Origin: Frankia sp. AgB1.9
Lineage (GTDB): Bacteria > Actinomycetota > Actinomycetes > Frankiales > Frankiaceae
Assembly (NCBI RefSeq): GCF_016786355.1
Contig: NZ_JADWYX010000018.1
Location: 26,936-90,935 of the forward strand
Direction of reading: 5' to 3'
DNA length: 64,000 bases
The notes beneath the pieces are model-generated. The model had not been told where the DNA came from and made no database searches. It saw nothing but the letters and a program-made list of their open reading frames with translations. The position numbers were made by a program, and so were the translations under genes. Positions 17,401 through 24,880 of this stretch are shown here, piece after piece; position 1 is the first letter of the stretch; each line of letters starts with the position of its first letter.

Positions 17401-18332
17401 CCGAGCTGGAGCGGACCTGGGCGACAACCAGCTACCTCGTCCAGCGGCTGCGCGACAACCCCGAGACCGCCGACCAGGAGTTCGACGCGATCCTCGACGA
17501 CACCGACCCGGGCATCTCCGAACGGGTCACCTTCGCCCTGGACCGGCGGGCCTACCCGGCCCGGCCGAAGGCCGCGGTGCTGCGCGACGAGGGCGTCAAC
17601 GGCCAGGTCGAGATGGCCGCCGCGTTCGACGCGGCCGGGTTCGACGCCGTCGACGTCCACATGACCGACCTGTTGGCAGGCACGGTCACCCTCGACGACT
17701 TCAACGTGCTCGCGGCCTGTGGCGGCTTCTCCTACGGCGACGTGCTCGGCGCCGGCCTCGGGTGGGCGAAGTCGATCCTCGCCCACCCCGAGCTGGCCGC
17801 CGCGTTCCGCGCCTACTTCCACCGGCCGGACACCCTGACGCTCGGGGTCTGCAACGGCTGCCAGATGGTCGCCGGCCTCGGCACGCTCATCCCCGGGGCG
17901 ACCGGCTGGCCGGCGCTGCTGGAGAACACGTCCGAACGCTTCGAGGCCCGGGTCTCCAGCCTCCTCATCGAGGACTCGCCGTCGGTGCTGTTCGCCGGGA
18001 TGGCCGGCTCCGTGCTGGCGGTGCCGGTCGCGCACGGCGAGGGCCGGATGGAGTTCGGCGCGGCCGGCCCCGGCGCCGCGTCGGCCCGCTACGCCGACAA
18101 CCACGGCAAGCCGACCCAGGACTATCCGGCGAACCCCAACGGCAGCCCCGGCGCCGTCGCCGCCGTGACCTCGGACGACGGCCGCGTCACGTTGATCATG
18201 CCGCATCCCGAGCGGGCGTTCCTGACCCAGCAACGCTCCTGGCTGCCCCTCGGCGCCGGTCCGTCCGGTGGCGAGGACCTGTACGGCCCCTGGCTGCGCC
18301 TCTTCCAGAACGCCCGCACCTGGCTCGGCTGA
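14466..18332 (+). CDS. purL: Phosphoribosylformylglycinamidine synthase, single-chain
   Basis: Purine biosynthesis enzyme converting FGAR, ATP and glutamine to FGAM. At 1288 residues it is the long form with the glutaminase fused at the C-terminus, as in enterobacteria and eukaryotes. FGAMS blocks include MMFAQVNSEHCRHKVF, VETHNHPTAIAPGPGSATG and GEIRDEGATGRGATPK. A second synthase-like half follows, with QVALSANWMAA and GKDSTSMRT. The glutaminase has CGGFSYGDVLGAGLGWAKS, nucleophile Cys 1129 in GVCNGCQM, and His 1247/Glu 1249 in PHPERAF. Most actinomycetes instead use separate PurS, PurQ and short PurL, so the architecture is notable. The start ATG gives a normal N-terminus but has no clear Shine-Dalgarno, being preceded by a tandem repeat. 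Confidence 0.96.
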   Translation: MKTYGDIAALTGPARRRLLARLRAVEPAVTGVIAEYVHFVDLAGGLAPADEARLRGLLTYGEPFDGDRAAAATTLVVFPRFGTISPWSSKASDIAASAGLAAVRRIERGTVYYLSSEGPVDEGALAPLLHDRMTEVVAAAVVAADALFTAERPRPQLDVDLLGRGPAALDEANRTLGLALGAGDIAYLVDQYGALGRNPTDVELMMFAQVNSEHCRHKVFNAAWSIDGEAQPKSLFSMIKNTFEQSGEQVLSAYSDNSAVLRGENAPWFYADPATHAYGRHEGPAHILVKVETHNHPTAIAPGPGSATGVGGEIRDEGATGRGATPKMGLSGYTVSHLRIPGDDSPWEGQEERPDRISAPLDIMVEAPLGASGYNNEFGRPNLVGYFRTYESDGGPGGRWGYHKPIMIAGGVGNVRDALVHKNRLAPGDLVVVLGGPAMLIGLGGGAASSVQSGAGDADLDFASVQRGNAEMQRRAQEVINACWALDEANPIVSIHDVGAGGWSNALPELVHDSGRGAVFELRDLPNADAGMSPLAIWCNEAQERYVLGIAAADLAAFAKLCERERCPFAVVGTVTDEPRLVVRDRLFDGSGERSPVDVPMSLLFGEASRQSRAAATATVAVGAFDETGIELVEAVERVLRVPAVGSKKFLITIGDRTVGGHTVRDQLVGPWQVPVSDVAVTAAAYGSRTGEALAMGERTPLATVSAPAAARMAVGEAITNLAAAAVGDLSQVALSANWMAAVQVDTQQAALFEAVHTLGERFCPALGIPIPVGKDSTSMRTVWSDSIGDHAVTSPVSLIITAAAPVADVSRVLTPQLTRDETSRLVFVDLSGGRSRLGGSALAQAYSRDGAAEVPDADAATLKAFFAATRALVADREVLAYHDRSDGGLLATLVEMAFAGRVGLDVDLAALPGTLVGRLFAEELGAVLQVAGPAVERVAATLAAAVGPGNVHVLGRPTYHQRVVLRDGGAVVYERGRAELERTWATTSYLVQRLRDNPETADQEFDAILDDTDPGISERVTFALDRRAYPARPKAAVLRDEGVNGQVEMAAAFDAAGFDAVDVHMTDLLAGTVTLDDFNVLAACGGFSYGDVLGAGLGWAKSILAHPELAAAFRAYFHRPDTLTLGVCNGCQMVAGLGTLIPGATGWPALLENTSERFEARVSSLLIEDSPSVLFAGMAGSVLAVPVAHGEGRMEFGAAGPGAASARYADNHGKPTQDYPANPNGSPGAVAAVTSDDGRVTLIMPHPERAFLTQQRSWLPLGAGPSGGEDLYGPWLRLFQNARTWLG

Positions 18333-18347
18333 CCCCGGACCAACCGG

Positions 18348-18449
18348 CTGGTCCGGCGCTGGTCCGGCGCTGGTCCGGCCGGCCCGGTCCGGCGCCCGTC
18401 CGGCTGGTCCGGCGCTGGTCCGGCGCTGGTCCGGCCGGCCCGGTCCGGC
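18348..18449. repeat. Duplicated 46-bp block of CTGGTCCGGCG units after purL
   Basis: A 46-base block made of 11-base CTGGTCCGGCG units occurs identically at 18348-18393 and 18404-18449, starting 16 bases after the purL stop. There are no A bases in it. It could fold weakly but is not a normal terminator. Confidence 0.9.
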
Positions 18450-18560
18450 CTGAGCCGAGGTCCCGTACCGGGCAGGCGGCCTGGCAGTCCGGTCGGCCCG
18501 ACCTGAGGGGCGCAGGCGCGGCCCGGCGGCCCGACCGGCGCGAACCGCCAGTTCGCGCTT

Positions 18561-18639
18561 CTTGATTGCCGTTTCAGCCCTCGGGTGGTCGCGATTCAGG
18601 GCCCGTGGCAACCACGGGAGGGCGTAAACGCCGATCAAG
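18561..18639. repeat. Long inverted-repeat element, copy A
   Basis: Outer arms 18561-18582 and 18618-18639 (CTTGATTGCCGTTT... against its complement) match at 18 of 22 positions, and the pairing continues inward to about 32 bases per arm. An inner perfect hairpin CCCGTGG-CAA-CCACGGG lies at 18602-18618. It belongs to the same family as the elements near 33.2 and 36.0 kb. The remainder of the 18333-18810 gap shows no gene. Confidence 0.85.
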
Positions 18640-18810
18640 GTGGCGCTCGGCGGCCGGTGGTCGGGTGGAATGGGCCGGTCGGGCCGTGGACGAGGTGGGC
18701 GGCGTCGGCTATATACCTGGTTGAAGCCCCATACCTGGTTGGAGTTCCGCTCCACGTCTGGGAGGTCGGCCGATGGATTCCCGGTTCGCGTCCGTTGCCG
18801 GAGGCCGGTC

Positions 18811-19914
18811 GTGACGGCGATCGCGGTGGAGCCCGTCGCTCCCGTCGCGCCGCCGAAGTCGAGGCAGCCGCGCTGGATTCGGTCGGCGAGCTATGACCTC
18901 GGTGTGGCGGCGCTGTGGGTGCCGTTCGCGGCGGTGGCCTGGGCGTTGGCCGACAACGGGCCCGCGGTGCGCTGGCTGGTCGCGGCGACGCTGATGTTCT
19001 CCGTCATGCACCAGCCGCTGACGCTGCTGCTCGTCTACGGCGACCGCAAGCAGTTCGCCACCCGACGGGCGATCTTCACGGTGAGCCCGTTCGTGCTCGC
19101 CGGCCTGGTCGCGTTCGGGATGCTCGTCAGCTTCGCGCTGCTCGCGGTCGTCGCGGCCGTCTGGAACGCCGTGCACACCCTGCAGCAGCGGTACGGCCTG
19201 ACCAGGATCTACGGCCGCAAGGCACAGGACAGCCACGGGAACACCGAGCGGCTCCTCCTGTACAGCTGGCTCGTCACCGCGGTCCTCGCCGCCGCGTCCG
19301 CCAGGAGCACCGCGGACAAGGTCGCGGTCGCCGGGCTGGGTGGCGTGAACCGACAGGCGCTCGACCTGCTCACCGACGCGGCGCCGATCGCCCGGATCCT
19401 GCTGCCGATCGCGGCGGCCGTCGCCGTCGCGGCGCTGGTCCGGTGGGCACTGGCCGAGCACCGCAACCCGAACGCCAACCCGGCGAAGTGGTTCTACGTC
19501 GGCTCGACCCTGGTCATGATCCTGCTGGTGGCCGTCAACCCGCTGGTCGGCTTCATCGCCTACGTCGGCTCCCACGCGGCCGAGTACTTCCTGGTCGTCC
19601 ACCACCACCTCGAAGGCCGCTACCGGCCGAAGGCGAAGGCGGGCGAGCCGGTCGACGTCCGAACCGGGCCGGTCGCCGCCGTCGTGCGTTCCCCGGCCGG
19701 CCGGACCGGCTTCATCGCCGCCTACCTCGCCGGGATCGGCGCCGTTCTGGTGGGCCTGACGGCCGCGGGCTACCCCTACTTCACGCTCTTCGTGCTGATC
19801 GCCGGCGGCCTGCACCTGTTCTACGACGGCCTGATCTGGAAGCTGCGCCGCCCGGACGTCGGCCGCGGCTTCGGCATTCCCGGCCCGCAGGCGCCGAGCG
19901 CAGCCTCGGGCTGA
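18811..19914 (+). CDS. Multi-pass membrane protein, His-rich, unknown function
   Basis: Predicted membrane protein of 367 residues with about eight hydrophobic segments. The GTG start has GGAGG six bases upstream, which decides it against longer readings. Conserved-looking polar sites lie at membrane edges: FSVMHQPLT, WNAVHTLQQRYGLTRIY, GSHAAEYFLVVHHHLEGRY and GLHLFYDGLIWKLRRP. Clustered His residues (five in the VHHH region and nearby) suggest a metal site, as in membrane di-iron or carotenoid-cleavage-like enzymes, but no family motif is certain. It stands alone between purL and an acetyltransferase gene, after an inverted-repeat element. I do not recognise a specific function. Confidence 0.75.
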   Translation: MTAIAVEPVAPVAPPKSRQPRWIRSASYDLGVAALWVPFAAVAWALADNGPAVRWLVAATLMFSVMHQPLTLLLVYGDRKQFATRRAIFTVSPFVLAGLVAFGMLVSFALLAVVAAVWNAVHTLQQRYGLTRIYGRKAQDSHGNTERLLLYSWLVTAVLAAASARSTADKVAVAGLGGVNRQALDLLTDAAPIARILLPIAAAVAVAALVRWALAEHRNPNANPAKWFYVGSTLVMILLVAVNPLVGFIAYVGSHAAEYFLVVHHHLEGRYRPKAKAGEPVDVRTGPVAAVVRSPAGRTGFIAAYLAGIGAVLVGLTAAGYPYFTLFVLIAGGLHLFYDGLIWKLRRPDVGRGFGIPGPQAPSAASG

Positions 19915-20047
19915 ACGATCCGTGCGGGTCACCCGATAGCGGGCTGGCTGCGGAGAGTGTCACGCCGCCGGAGGGACCGCTTGGTCGTGGGGAAAATGAG
20001 GTGCGTAGAGGTGGCCTCGGCGGGGATCATAGGGCGTGGCCTGGTTC

Positions 20048-20911
20048 ATGACGGAGAGCGTTGAGGAGTATCTCGCGGCGGCGGGCGATTTTCTCATGTC
20101 CCGGCTGGTGGAGAACACTGTTTTGTTGACCGTCGCCGAGACGCTGCGCGTGCGTGGCATGTCGGCATTCGGGGAGGCTGCTCCGCTTTTCGGTTGGTGG
20201 CGATCGCCCGGCGGCGCCGTTGAGAGCGCATTCCTGCATACTCCGCCGAGTCCCGTTCTTCTGACAAAAGCTCCATCGGAGGCCATGGAGCCGCTGGTCG
20301 AGTGCTGGCCGGATGGAAGGCCGATGTCCGGAGTGGATGCTGGTGAGGAAGTCGCCAGCGCCTTCGCCTCCGCCTGGCAAGAACGGACCGCCGCGATGCT
20401 CTACCTTCACCGTCGAGAGCGCTTGTATCGGCTTGGCAGTCTCGTTCTGCCCCGCTCCGGACCTCCGGGTCGCTCCCGCGTCGCCTCGGCGACCGACAGA
20501 GATCTGCTGGTGGATTGGGTCACGGCTTTCCAGAAAGAGACCAGCGGGGTCGTCGGCAATGCCGCGGAACGGGTGGACGATCGTCTCAGCTATGGCGGCT
20601 TCACTCTGTGGGAGGTTGACGGGGCGCCGGTCTCCGCTGCGGGGATTACCCGCCCGATGGGCGGGATGGTCCGTATCGCGCCCGTTTATACTCCTTCGGG
20701 TCTCCGACGAGTGGGCTATGCCGGGGGTGCGACGGCAGCGGTGAGCCAGGCTGCGCTGGACGCGGGAGCGCAGGAGGTTCTGCTGTTCGCCGACCTGGCC
20801 AATCCGACCAGCAACGGCCTGTACCAACGGCTCGGATTCGAGCCTGTTGGGAACCGTGTCACGCTGCTGCTCGCGCCACCGCCCCCACCCGGAAATGACA
20901 GGAATGCATGA
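20048..20911 (+). CDS. GNAT-family acetyltransferase
   Basis: Predicted N-acetyltransferase of about 287 residues. The C-terminal half has the GNAT core: a VYTPSGLRRVGYAGGAT block (acetyl-CoA binding, R-x-x-G-Y-A form), then NPTSNGLYQRLGFEPVG. The N-terminal half is a variable, possibly degenerate second GNAT repeat, as in actinomycete double-GNAT proteins. The ATG chosen follows a weak AGGG; a GTG four codons upstream is also possible. Third-position G/C is visibly lower than in neighbours (for example ACTGTTTTGTTGACC), suggesting recent acquisition. Substrate unknown. Confidence 0.82.
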   Translation: MTESVEEYLAAAGDFLMSRLVENTVLLTVAETLRVRGMSAFGEAAPLFGWWRSPGGAVESAFLHTPPSPVLLTKAPSEAMEPLVECWPDGRPMSGVDAGEEVASAFASAWQERTAAMLYLHRRERLYRLGSLVLPRSGPPGRSRVASATDRDLLVDWVTAFQKETSGVVGNAAERVDDRLSYGGFTLWEVDGAPVSAAGITRPMGGMVRIAPVYTPSGLRRVGYAGGATAAVSQAALDAGAQEVLLFADLANPTSNGLYQRLGFEPVGNRVTLLLAPPPPPGNDRNA

Positions 20912-20938
20912 TCGGGCAACGGCCCGCTGACGTGGCGC

Positions 20939-22045
20939 TCAGCCGCGGTGCAGGTGCACGGTGATGTCCAGGCCGCCGGTCAGCCGGGCGGCGCTGGAGA
21001 TCTCACCGTCGTGCGCGAGGACGATCGCCTGGACGATGGACAGGCCGAGCCCGGCCCCGCGGGTGCCGTCGGAGGCGCCTCGGACGAACGGCTCGAACAG
21101 CCGCCACTCCTCGTCCGGCGCGACCGGCGGGCCGGTGTTGACCACCTGCAGGAACACGCGCCCGCCCGCGGTGCCGGAACTCACCGTGACGTGTCCGCCG
21201 GCGTGGTTGTAGCGCAGCGCGTTGTCCAGCAGGTTGCCGGCCATCCGTTCCAGCAGCACGGGCTCGCCGCTCGTCGGCGCGGGCCGCAGGTCGGCCCGCA
21301 GGTCAACGGCCCCGTCGGCTGCCCGGTCGGCGGCGTCGGTGACCGCCGCGGCCGCGACCTCGGCCAGGTCCACGGGCATCCGGCGCAGCGGGCCGGCCTG
21401 GCTTCGGGCCAGGATCAGGAGCCCGTCGAGGGTGCGTTGGCTGGTGTCGATGGCGACGGCGATGTCGCCGGCCATCGCGACGAGTTCGGCCCGGTCGGGT
21501 TCGCCGTCGAGGGTGACGTCGACTGCCGTGCGCATGGTGGTGAGCGGGGTACGCAGTTCGTGCGCGGCGTTGGCCACGAACAGGCGTTGGCTGTCGAGAA
21601 TCCGGTCGCGTTCGGCGATGCCTTGCTGGATGCGGTCCAGCATGCCGTTGATGGTGGCGGCCAGCGTGGCTAGTTCGTCGGCGGGCTGGCGGACGGGTAC
21701 CCGCTCGGAAAGGTTCTCCGCGGACAGCCGGTTCGCGGTCTCGGACATCGTGCGGATGGGGCGCAGTATCCGGCCGGCCACCAGCCAGCCAGTCAGCCCG
21801 ACGAACGTCGTTACCACCAGTAGTGAGATCAAGGCCCCGGTCAGCAGCTCCGAGACTGCCTCGTCGCGCAGCCGATCGGCGAGGGTGTCTCCGGGGACGG
21901 CCGGCTCGTGCCGGACTACGCCCGTAGTGTGCAGGCCGCGCCACAGCAGCAGGTACGTCAGTGCCACGAGCAGGAATCCGGCGCCCAGGACCAGGCCGGT
22001 GTACGCCAGGGTGAGGCGGCTGCGGGCGGTCAGCCGCCGGATCAT
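20939..22045 (-). CDS. Sensor histidine kinase (HAMP)
   Basis: Membrane histidine kinase, 368 residues. Transmembrane segments near 11-35 and 66-90 flank only about 30 extracytoplasmic residues, so it may sense within the membrane or envelope. HAMP follows, then the H-box NAAHELRTPLTT (His 162), an N-box NLLDNALRYNHAGGHV and a G-box GAGLGLSIVQAIVLAHDG. It starts with ATG overlapping the response-regulator stop (ATGA), so the pair is co-transcribed with the regulator first. It phosphorylates the adjacent regulator. Stimulus unknown; the divergent exported serine-hydrolase-like protein is a plausible target gene. Confidence 0.93.
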   Translation of the reverse strand: MIRRLTARSRLTLAYTGLVLGAGFLLVALTYLLLWRGLHTTGVVRHEPAVPGDTLADRLRDEAVSELLTGALISLLVVTTFVGLTGWLVAGRILRPIRTMSETANRLSAENLSERVPVRQPADELATLAATINGMLDRIQQGIAERDRILDSQRLFVANAAHELRTPLTTMRTAVDVTLDGEPDRAELVAMAGDIAVAIDTSQRTLDGLLILARSQAGPLRRMPVDLAEVAAAAVTDAADRAADGAVDLRADLRPAPTSGEPVLLERMAGNLLDNALRYNHAGGHVTVSSGTAGGRVFLQVVNTGPPVAPDEEWRLFEPFVRGASDGTRGAGLGLSIVQAIVLAHDGEISSAARLTGGLDITVHLHRG

Positions 22046-22698
22046 GGGGTGATCCGATACCCGGTGCCTGTCACGGTTTCGACCAGCTGTGGATCACCGA
22101 GCTTGCGGCGCAGGGTGCTGACCGTGATCCGCACCGCGTTGGTGAACGGGTCGGCGTGCTCATCCCACACCTTGTCCAGCAGCGTCTCGGCACTTACCAC
22201 GGCACCGTCGGCGGCGAGCAGCAATTCCAGCACCCCGAACTCCTTCGGAGTCAGCGACATCAGACGGCCATCCCGTTCGGCGGTGCGCCGGGACGGATCG
22301 AGCTCGACGTCCCGCGCGCGCAGTACCGGCAGGTGGGCCGGCGTGCTGCGCCGGGCGAGTGCACGTACCCGGGCGACCAGCTCGGCGAACGCGAACGGCT
22401 TGCCCAGGTAGTCGTCGGCGCCCAGGGCCAGCCCGTCCACCCGGTCGGACACGGCACCGGACGCCGTGAGCATCAGCACCCGGACGGTGCCGCGCCCTGC
22501 CAACAGCCGGCACACGGTGTCGCCGTGCACCACCGGAAGATCCCGGTCAAGGACGACCACGTCGTACGGAACGACGTCGCATTTGTCCAGCGCCTGCTGA
22601 CCGTCGTGTGCCACGTCCACGGCGCAGCCATGTTTGCGCAGCCCGGCCGCGATGTAGGTGGCCAGCGGCTGTTCGTCCTCGACCAGCAGCACCCGCAT
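22042..22698 (-). CDS. OmpR-family response regulator
   Basis: Two-component DNA-binding regulator, 218 residues. The receiver has the acidic pocket VEDE (6-9), phospho-acceptor Asp 51 in VVVLDRDLP, Thr in MLTASG and Lys in GKPFAF. The winged-helix output domain contains SLTPKEFGVLELLLAADGAVVS and RITVSTLRRKLGDP. Its stop overlaps the kinase start, so the two form one unit. It is divergent from the Tat-exported serine-hydrolase-like gene, with about 120 bases between them, and likely controls that gene and itself. Confidence 0.94.
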   Translation of the reverse strand: MRVLLVEDEQPLATYIAAGLRKHGCAVDVAHDGQQALDKCDVVPYDVVVLDRDLPVVHGDTVCRLLAGRGTVRVLMLTASGAVSDRVDGLALGADDYLGKPFAFAELVARVRALARRSTPAHLPVLRARDVELDPSRRTAERDGRLMSLTPKEFGVLELLLAADGAVVSAETLLDKVWDEHADPFTNAVRITVSTLRRKLGDPQLVETVTGTGYRITP

Positions 22699-22816
22699 CG
22701 GCCCAGTATCCGCAGCGCCGCATATGGCTGGCCTATGCCGCGGCCGTCGGTTGCCGATAAGCGATCACCGGTAGATCTGCAACGGTCCGCTTGAAGGCTG
22801 AGAAAGGACCGTGACC

Positions 22817-24085
22817 ATGGACTCGGCAGGTGGCATCGACCGACGGCGGCTGGTCAGATGGGGCGGCGGGCTGGTGGCCGCCGGTGCGGTGGCGGCCGGC
22901 GTACCGCTGGGGAGAGCCGAGTTCGGCCAGGACGCCTCGGCCTCGACCGGCGCCGACGCGCCCTCCACACCCGCTCCGTCCGGGCATGGCCAGATCCCGC
23001 CGGACACCCTGCCCGGCGGCGCCTATGACCGGTACGTGGCGGGCCTGGCCGCCAAAGGCCGGTTCTCCGGCGTGGTGCTGCTGTCGTACCAGGGCCGGAC
23101 GGTGCTTTCCCGCAGTTACGGCCTGGCCGACAGGGAGAGGCGGATCCCCAACGGCGAGGGCATCGCGTTCAGCCTCAGTTCGGCGGGCAAGCCGTTCCAC
23201 GCGGTGGCCATCCTGCAACTGGTGCAGCAGGGCAAGCTGAAGCTGTCCGACACGGTGGGCACCCACCTGACGGGCTTCGCCAAAGACATCGCCGAGCAGG
23301 TGACCATTCACCATCTGCTCTCTGCCACCTCAGGGCTGGCCACCCCGTATGAGAACGTGCAACACCTCTTCCAGAGCCGGGAGGAGGTGCAGGCGTACTA
23401 CGAACAATGGGCCCGGCAGTCGAAACTAGTGGCCGCGCCCGGCACTCCTACCGACCACGCCGGTGCCGAGGTGACCATCCCCGCGCTGATCGTGGAGGCC
23501 GTGACCGGGAAGACGTACTGGGACTACGCCCAGGAACACATCTTCGGCCGCTGCGGCATGACCAGCACGGCGTTCTACGACAGGCCGCGGTGGCTCACCG
23601 ACGCGCACATCGCGCACCCGTACATGACGCTGGCCGACGGCAGCCAGGTGGACGCCGTCCGCAACCTGGACAAGGGCAGCCCGGAACCGGACGTGTTGGG
23701 CAAGAACCCGGGTCGCGGCTTCATCGACGCTCCCGGCGACGGCGGCTTCGCCACCGCGCCGGATCTGGTCCGGTTCGCCCGCGCGCTGAGCGACGGGACA
23801 GTACTGGACCGGCCTTACGCCGATGTGCTCACCGGGGCCAAGATCCCGCACGGTGCGGGGTCATTCGGGGCGTACACGCTCCCGGTCCACATCGTCGGCA
23901 ACCAATGGGTGCTTGGGCGGGCCGGTGCCAACCCCGGTGTCGGCGCCAGTTGGAACATCTACCCGTACACCGGCTGGGTCGGCGTCATCCTCAGCAACTG
24001 CGACGGCGAGCCGCTTCAGGCGATGAGCCAGCGGGAGGTGCAGGCCGTCACCGGGAGTTCGCCCAGCGGATCGGGTGGCGGCTGA
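22817..24085 (+). CDS. Tat-exported serine-hydrolase-like protein, catalytic motifs altered
   Basis: Secreted protein of the class C beta-lactamase/D-peptidase-like family, 422 residues. A twin-arginine signal (RRRLVR, 9-14) precedes a hydrophobic Ala/Gly stretch. The SxxK motif is present (Ser 122, Lys 125 in SAGKPFHA) and the fold is recognisable (IVEAVTGKTYWDYAQEHIF). Two motifs are changed: where relatives have Tyr-Ser-Asn it reads PTDHAGAEV, and the C-terminal HxG-like motif reads LGRAGANPG with Arg for His. Activity is therefore doubtful and a binding role is possible. The ATG is preferred over a GTG six bases upstream because AGGA lies at a normal distance. It is divergent from the two-component genes. 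Confidence 0.85.
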   Translation: MDSAGGIDRRRLVRWGGGLVAAGAVAAGVPLGRAEFGQDASASTGADAPSTPAPSGHGQIPPDTLPGGAYDRYVAGLAAKGRFSGVVLLSYQGRTVLSRSYGLADRERRIPNGEGIAFSLSSAGKPFHAVAILQLVQQGKLKLSDTVGTHLTGFAKDIAEQVTIHHLLSATSGLATPYENVQHLFQSREEVQAYYEQWARQSKLVAAPGTPTDHAGAEVTIPALIVEAVTGKTYWDYAQEHIFGRCGMTSTAFYDRPRWLTDAHIAHPYMTLADGSQVDAVRNLDKGSPEPDVLGKNPGRGFIDAPGDGGFATAPDLVRFARALSDGTVLDRPYADVLTGAKIPHGAGSFGAYTLPVHIVGNQWVLGRAGANPGVGASWNIYPYTGWVGVILSNCDGEPLQAMSQREVQAVTGSSPSGSGGG

Positions 24086-24203
24086 CCCTCGGAACGTGCC
24101 GGCCGTCGCTTCGGACGGTTCATCCCGCATGTGTGACTTGGGCGAAACAGGGCATCTGACCGGTGGTTTCGCGGTCACGGGGCTGAGCCTGGGGAGGCAC
24201 ACG

Positions 24204-24242
24204 GTGCGCAAGAGTCCGACCTGGAGTTCGGAGTCGTCGTGA
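24204..24242 (+). CDS. 12-residue leader peptide overlapping gntK
   Basis: A GTG-initiated frame of 12 codons (MRKSPTWSSESS) has a strong GGAGG six bases upstream and ends in TGA that overlaps the gluconokinase GTG as GTGA. Five of 12 residues are Ser. The ribosome site is better than that of gntK itself, so translation of the kinase may depend on it. No function beyond coupling can be assigned. Confidence 0.5.
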   Translation: MRKSPTWSSESS

Positions 24243-24880
24243 GCGACCAACTGACCGGAACTTCCAGGGAGACCGGACGTTCCGGGGAGACCGCCCGCCC
24301 GCCTGTCCTGGTGCTGATGGGTGTGTCGGGCTGCGGCAAGTCCACTGTCGCCGCGATGCTCTCCGGACGGCTGGGCTGGCCGTTCGCCGAGGGTGACGAT
24401 CTGCACCCGCGGGAGAACGTCGAGAAGATGGCCGCGGGCCACCCCCTGACCGATCTTGACCGCTGGCCCTGGCTGCTGCGGGTCCGCGGCTGGATTCACG
24501 ACCGGATCGAGGCCGGCGAGCCCGGTGTGATCACCTGTTCGGCATTGCGCCGGTCCTACCGCGACGTACTGCGCGGCCAGGCTGTCGACGGCTCCGGGCT
24601 GGCCGCGGACGCGGACGTCGCCGCGGGTGCCGGCAGCGGCGCGGAACTGTTCGTCTACCTGCGGGGCTCCCGCGCGGTCATCGGGCAGCGGCTGGCCGCC
24701 CGCCACGGTCATTTCATGCCGCCGGGCCTGCTCGACTCGCAGTTCGCCACGCTGGAGGAGCCGGGGCCGGACGAGAACCAGCTGACCGTCGACATCGGCC
24801 CGGAGCCGGCGGACATCGTCCAGACGGTCGTCGACAAGCTCGGCCTCGCCGGCCCGCACCAGGCGGACGGCGCCCGATGA
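24239..24880 (+). CDS. gntK: Gluconokinase
   Basis: Phosphorylates gluconate to 6-phosphogluconate with ATP. The protein is 213 residues, slightly longer than typical because of a polar N-terminal extension and an Ala/Gly insert near 125. Walker A GVSGCGKST (28-36), GDDLHPRENVEKM, PLTDLDRWPWL and TCSALRRSYRD are characteristic of the GntK family. The GTG start overlaps a short leader frame. It overlaps the gluconate permease gene by ATGA, making a compact uptake-and-phosphorylation operon. No GntR-type regulator is adjacent. Confidence 0.95.
   Translation: MSDQLTGTSRETGRSGETARPPVLVLMGVSGCGKSTVAAMLSGRLGWPFAEGDDLHPRENVEKMAAGHPLTDLDRWPWLLRVRGWIHDRIEAGEPGVITCSALRRSYRDVLRGQAVDGSGLAADADVAAGAGSGAELFVYLRGSRAVIGQRLAARHGHFMPPGLLDSQFATLEEPGPDENQLTVDIGPEPADIVQTVVDKLGLAGPHQADGAR

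Noticed and set aside
16848..18755. Long minus-strand frame opposite purL
   Set aside because: It is antisense to highly conserved purL motifs and has the low-complexity composition of GC-rich shadow frames.
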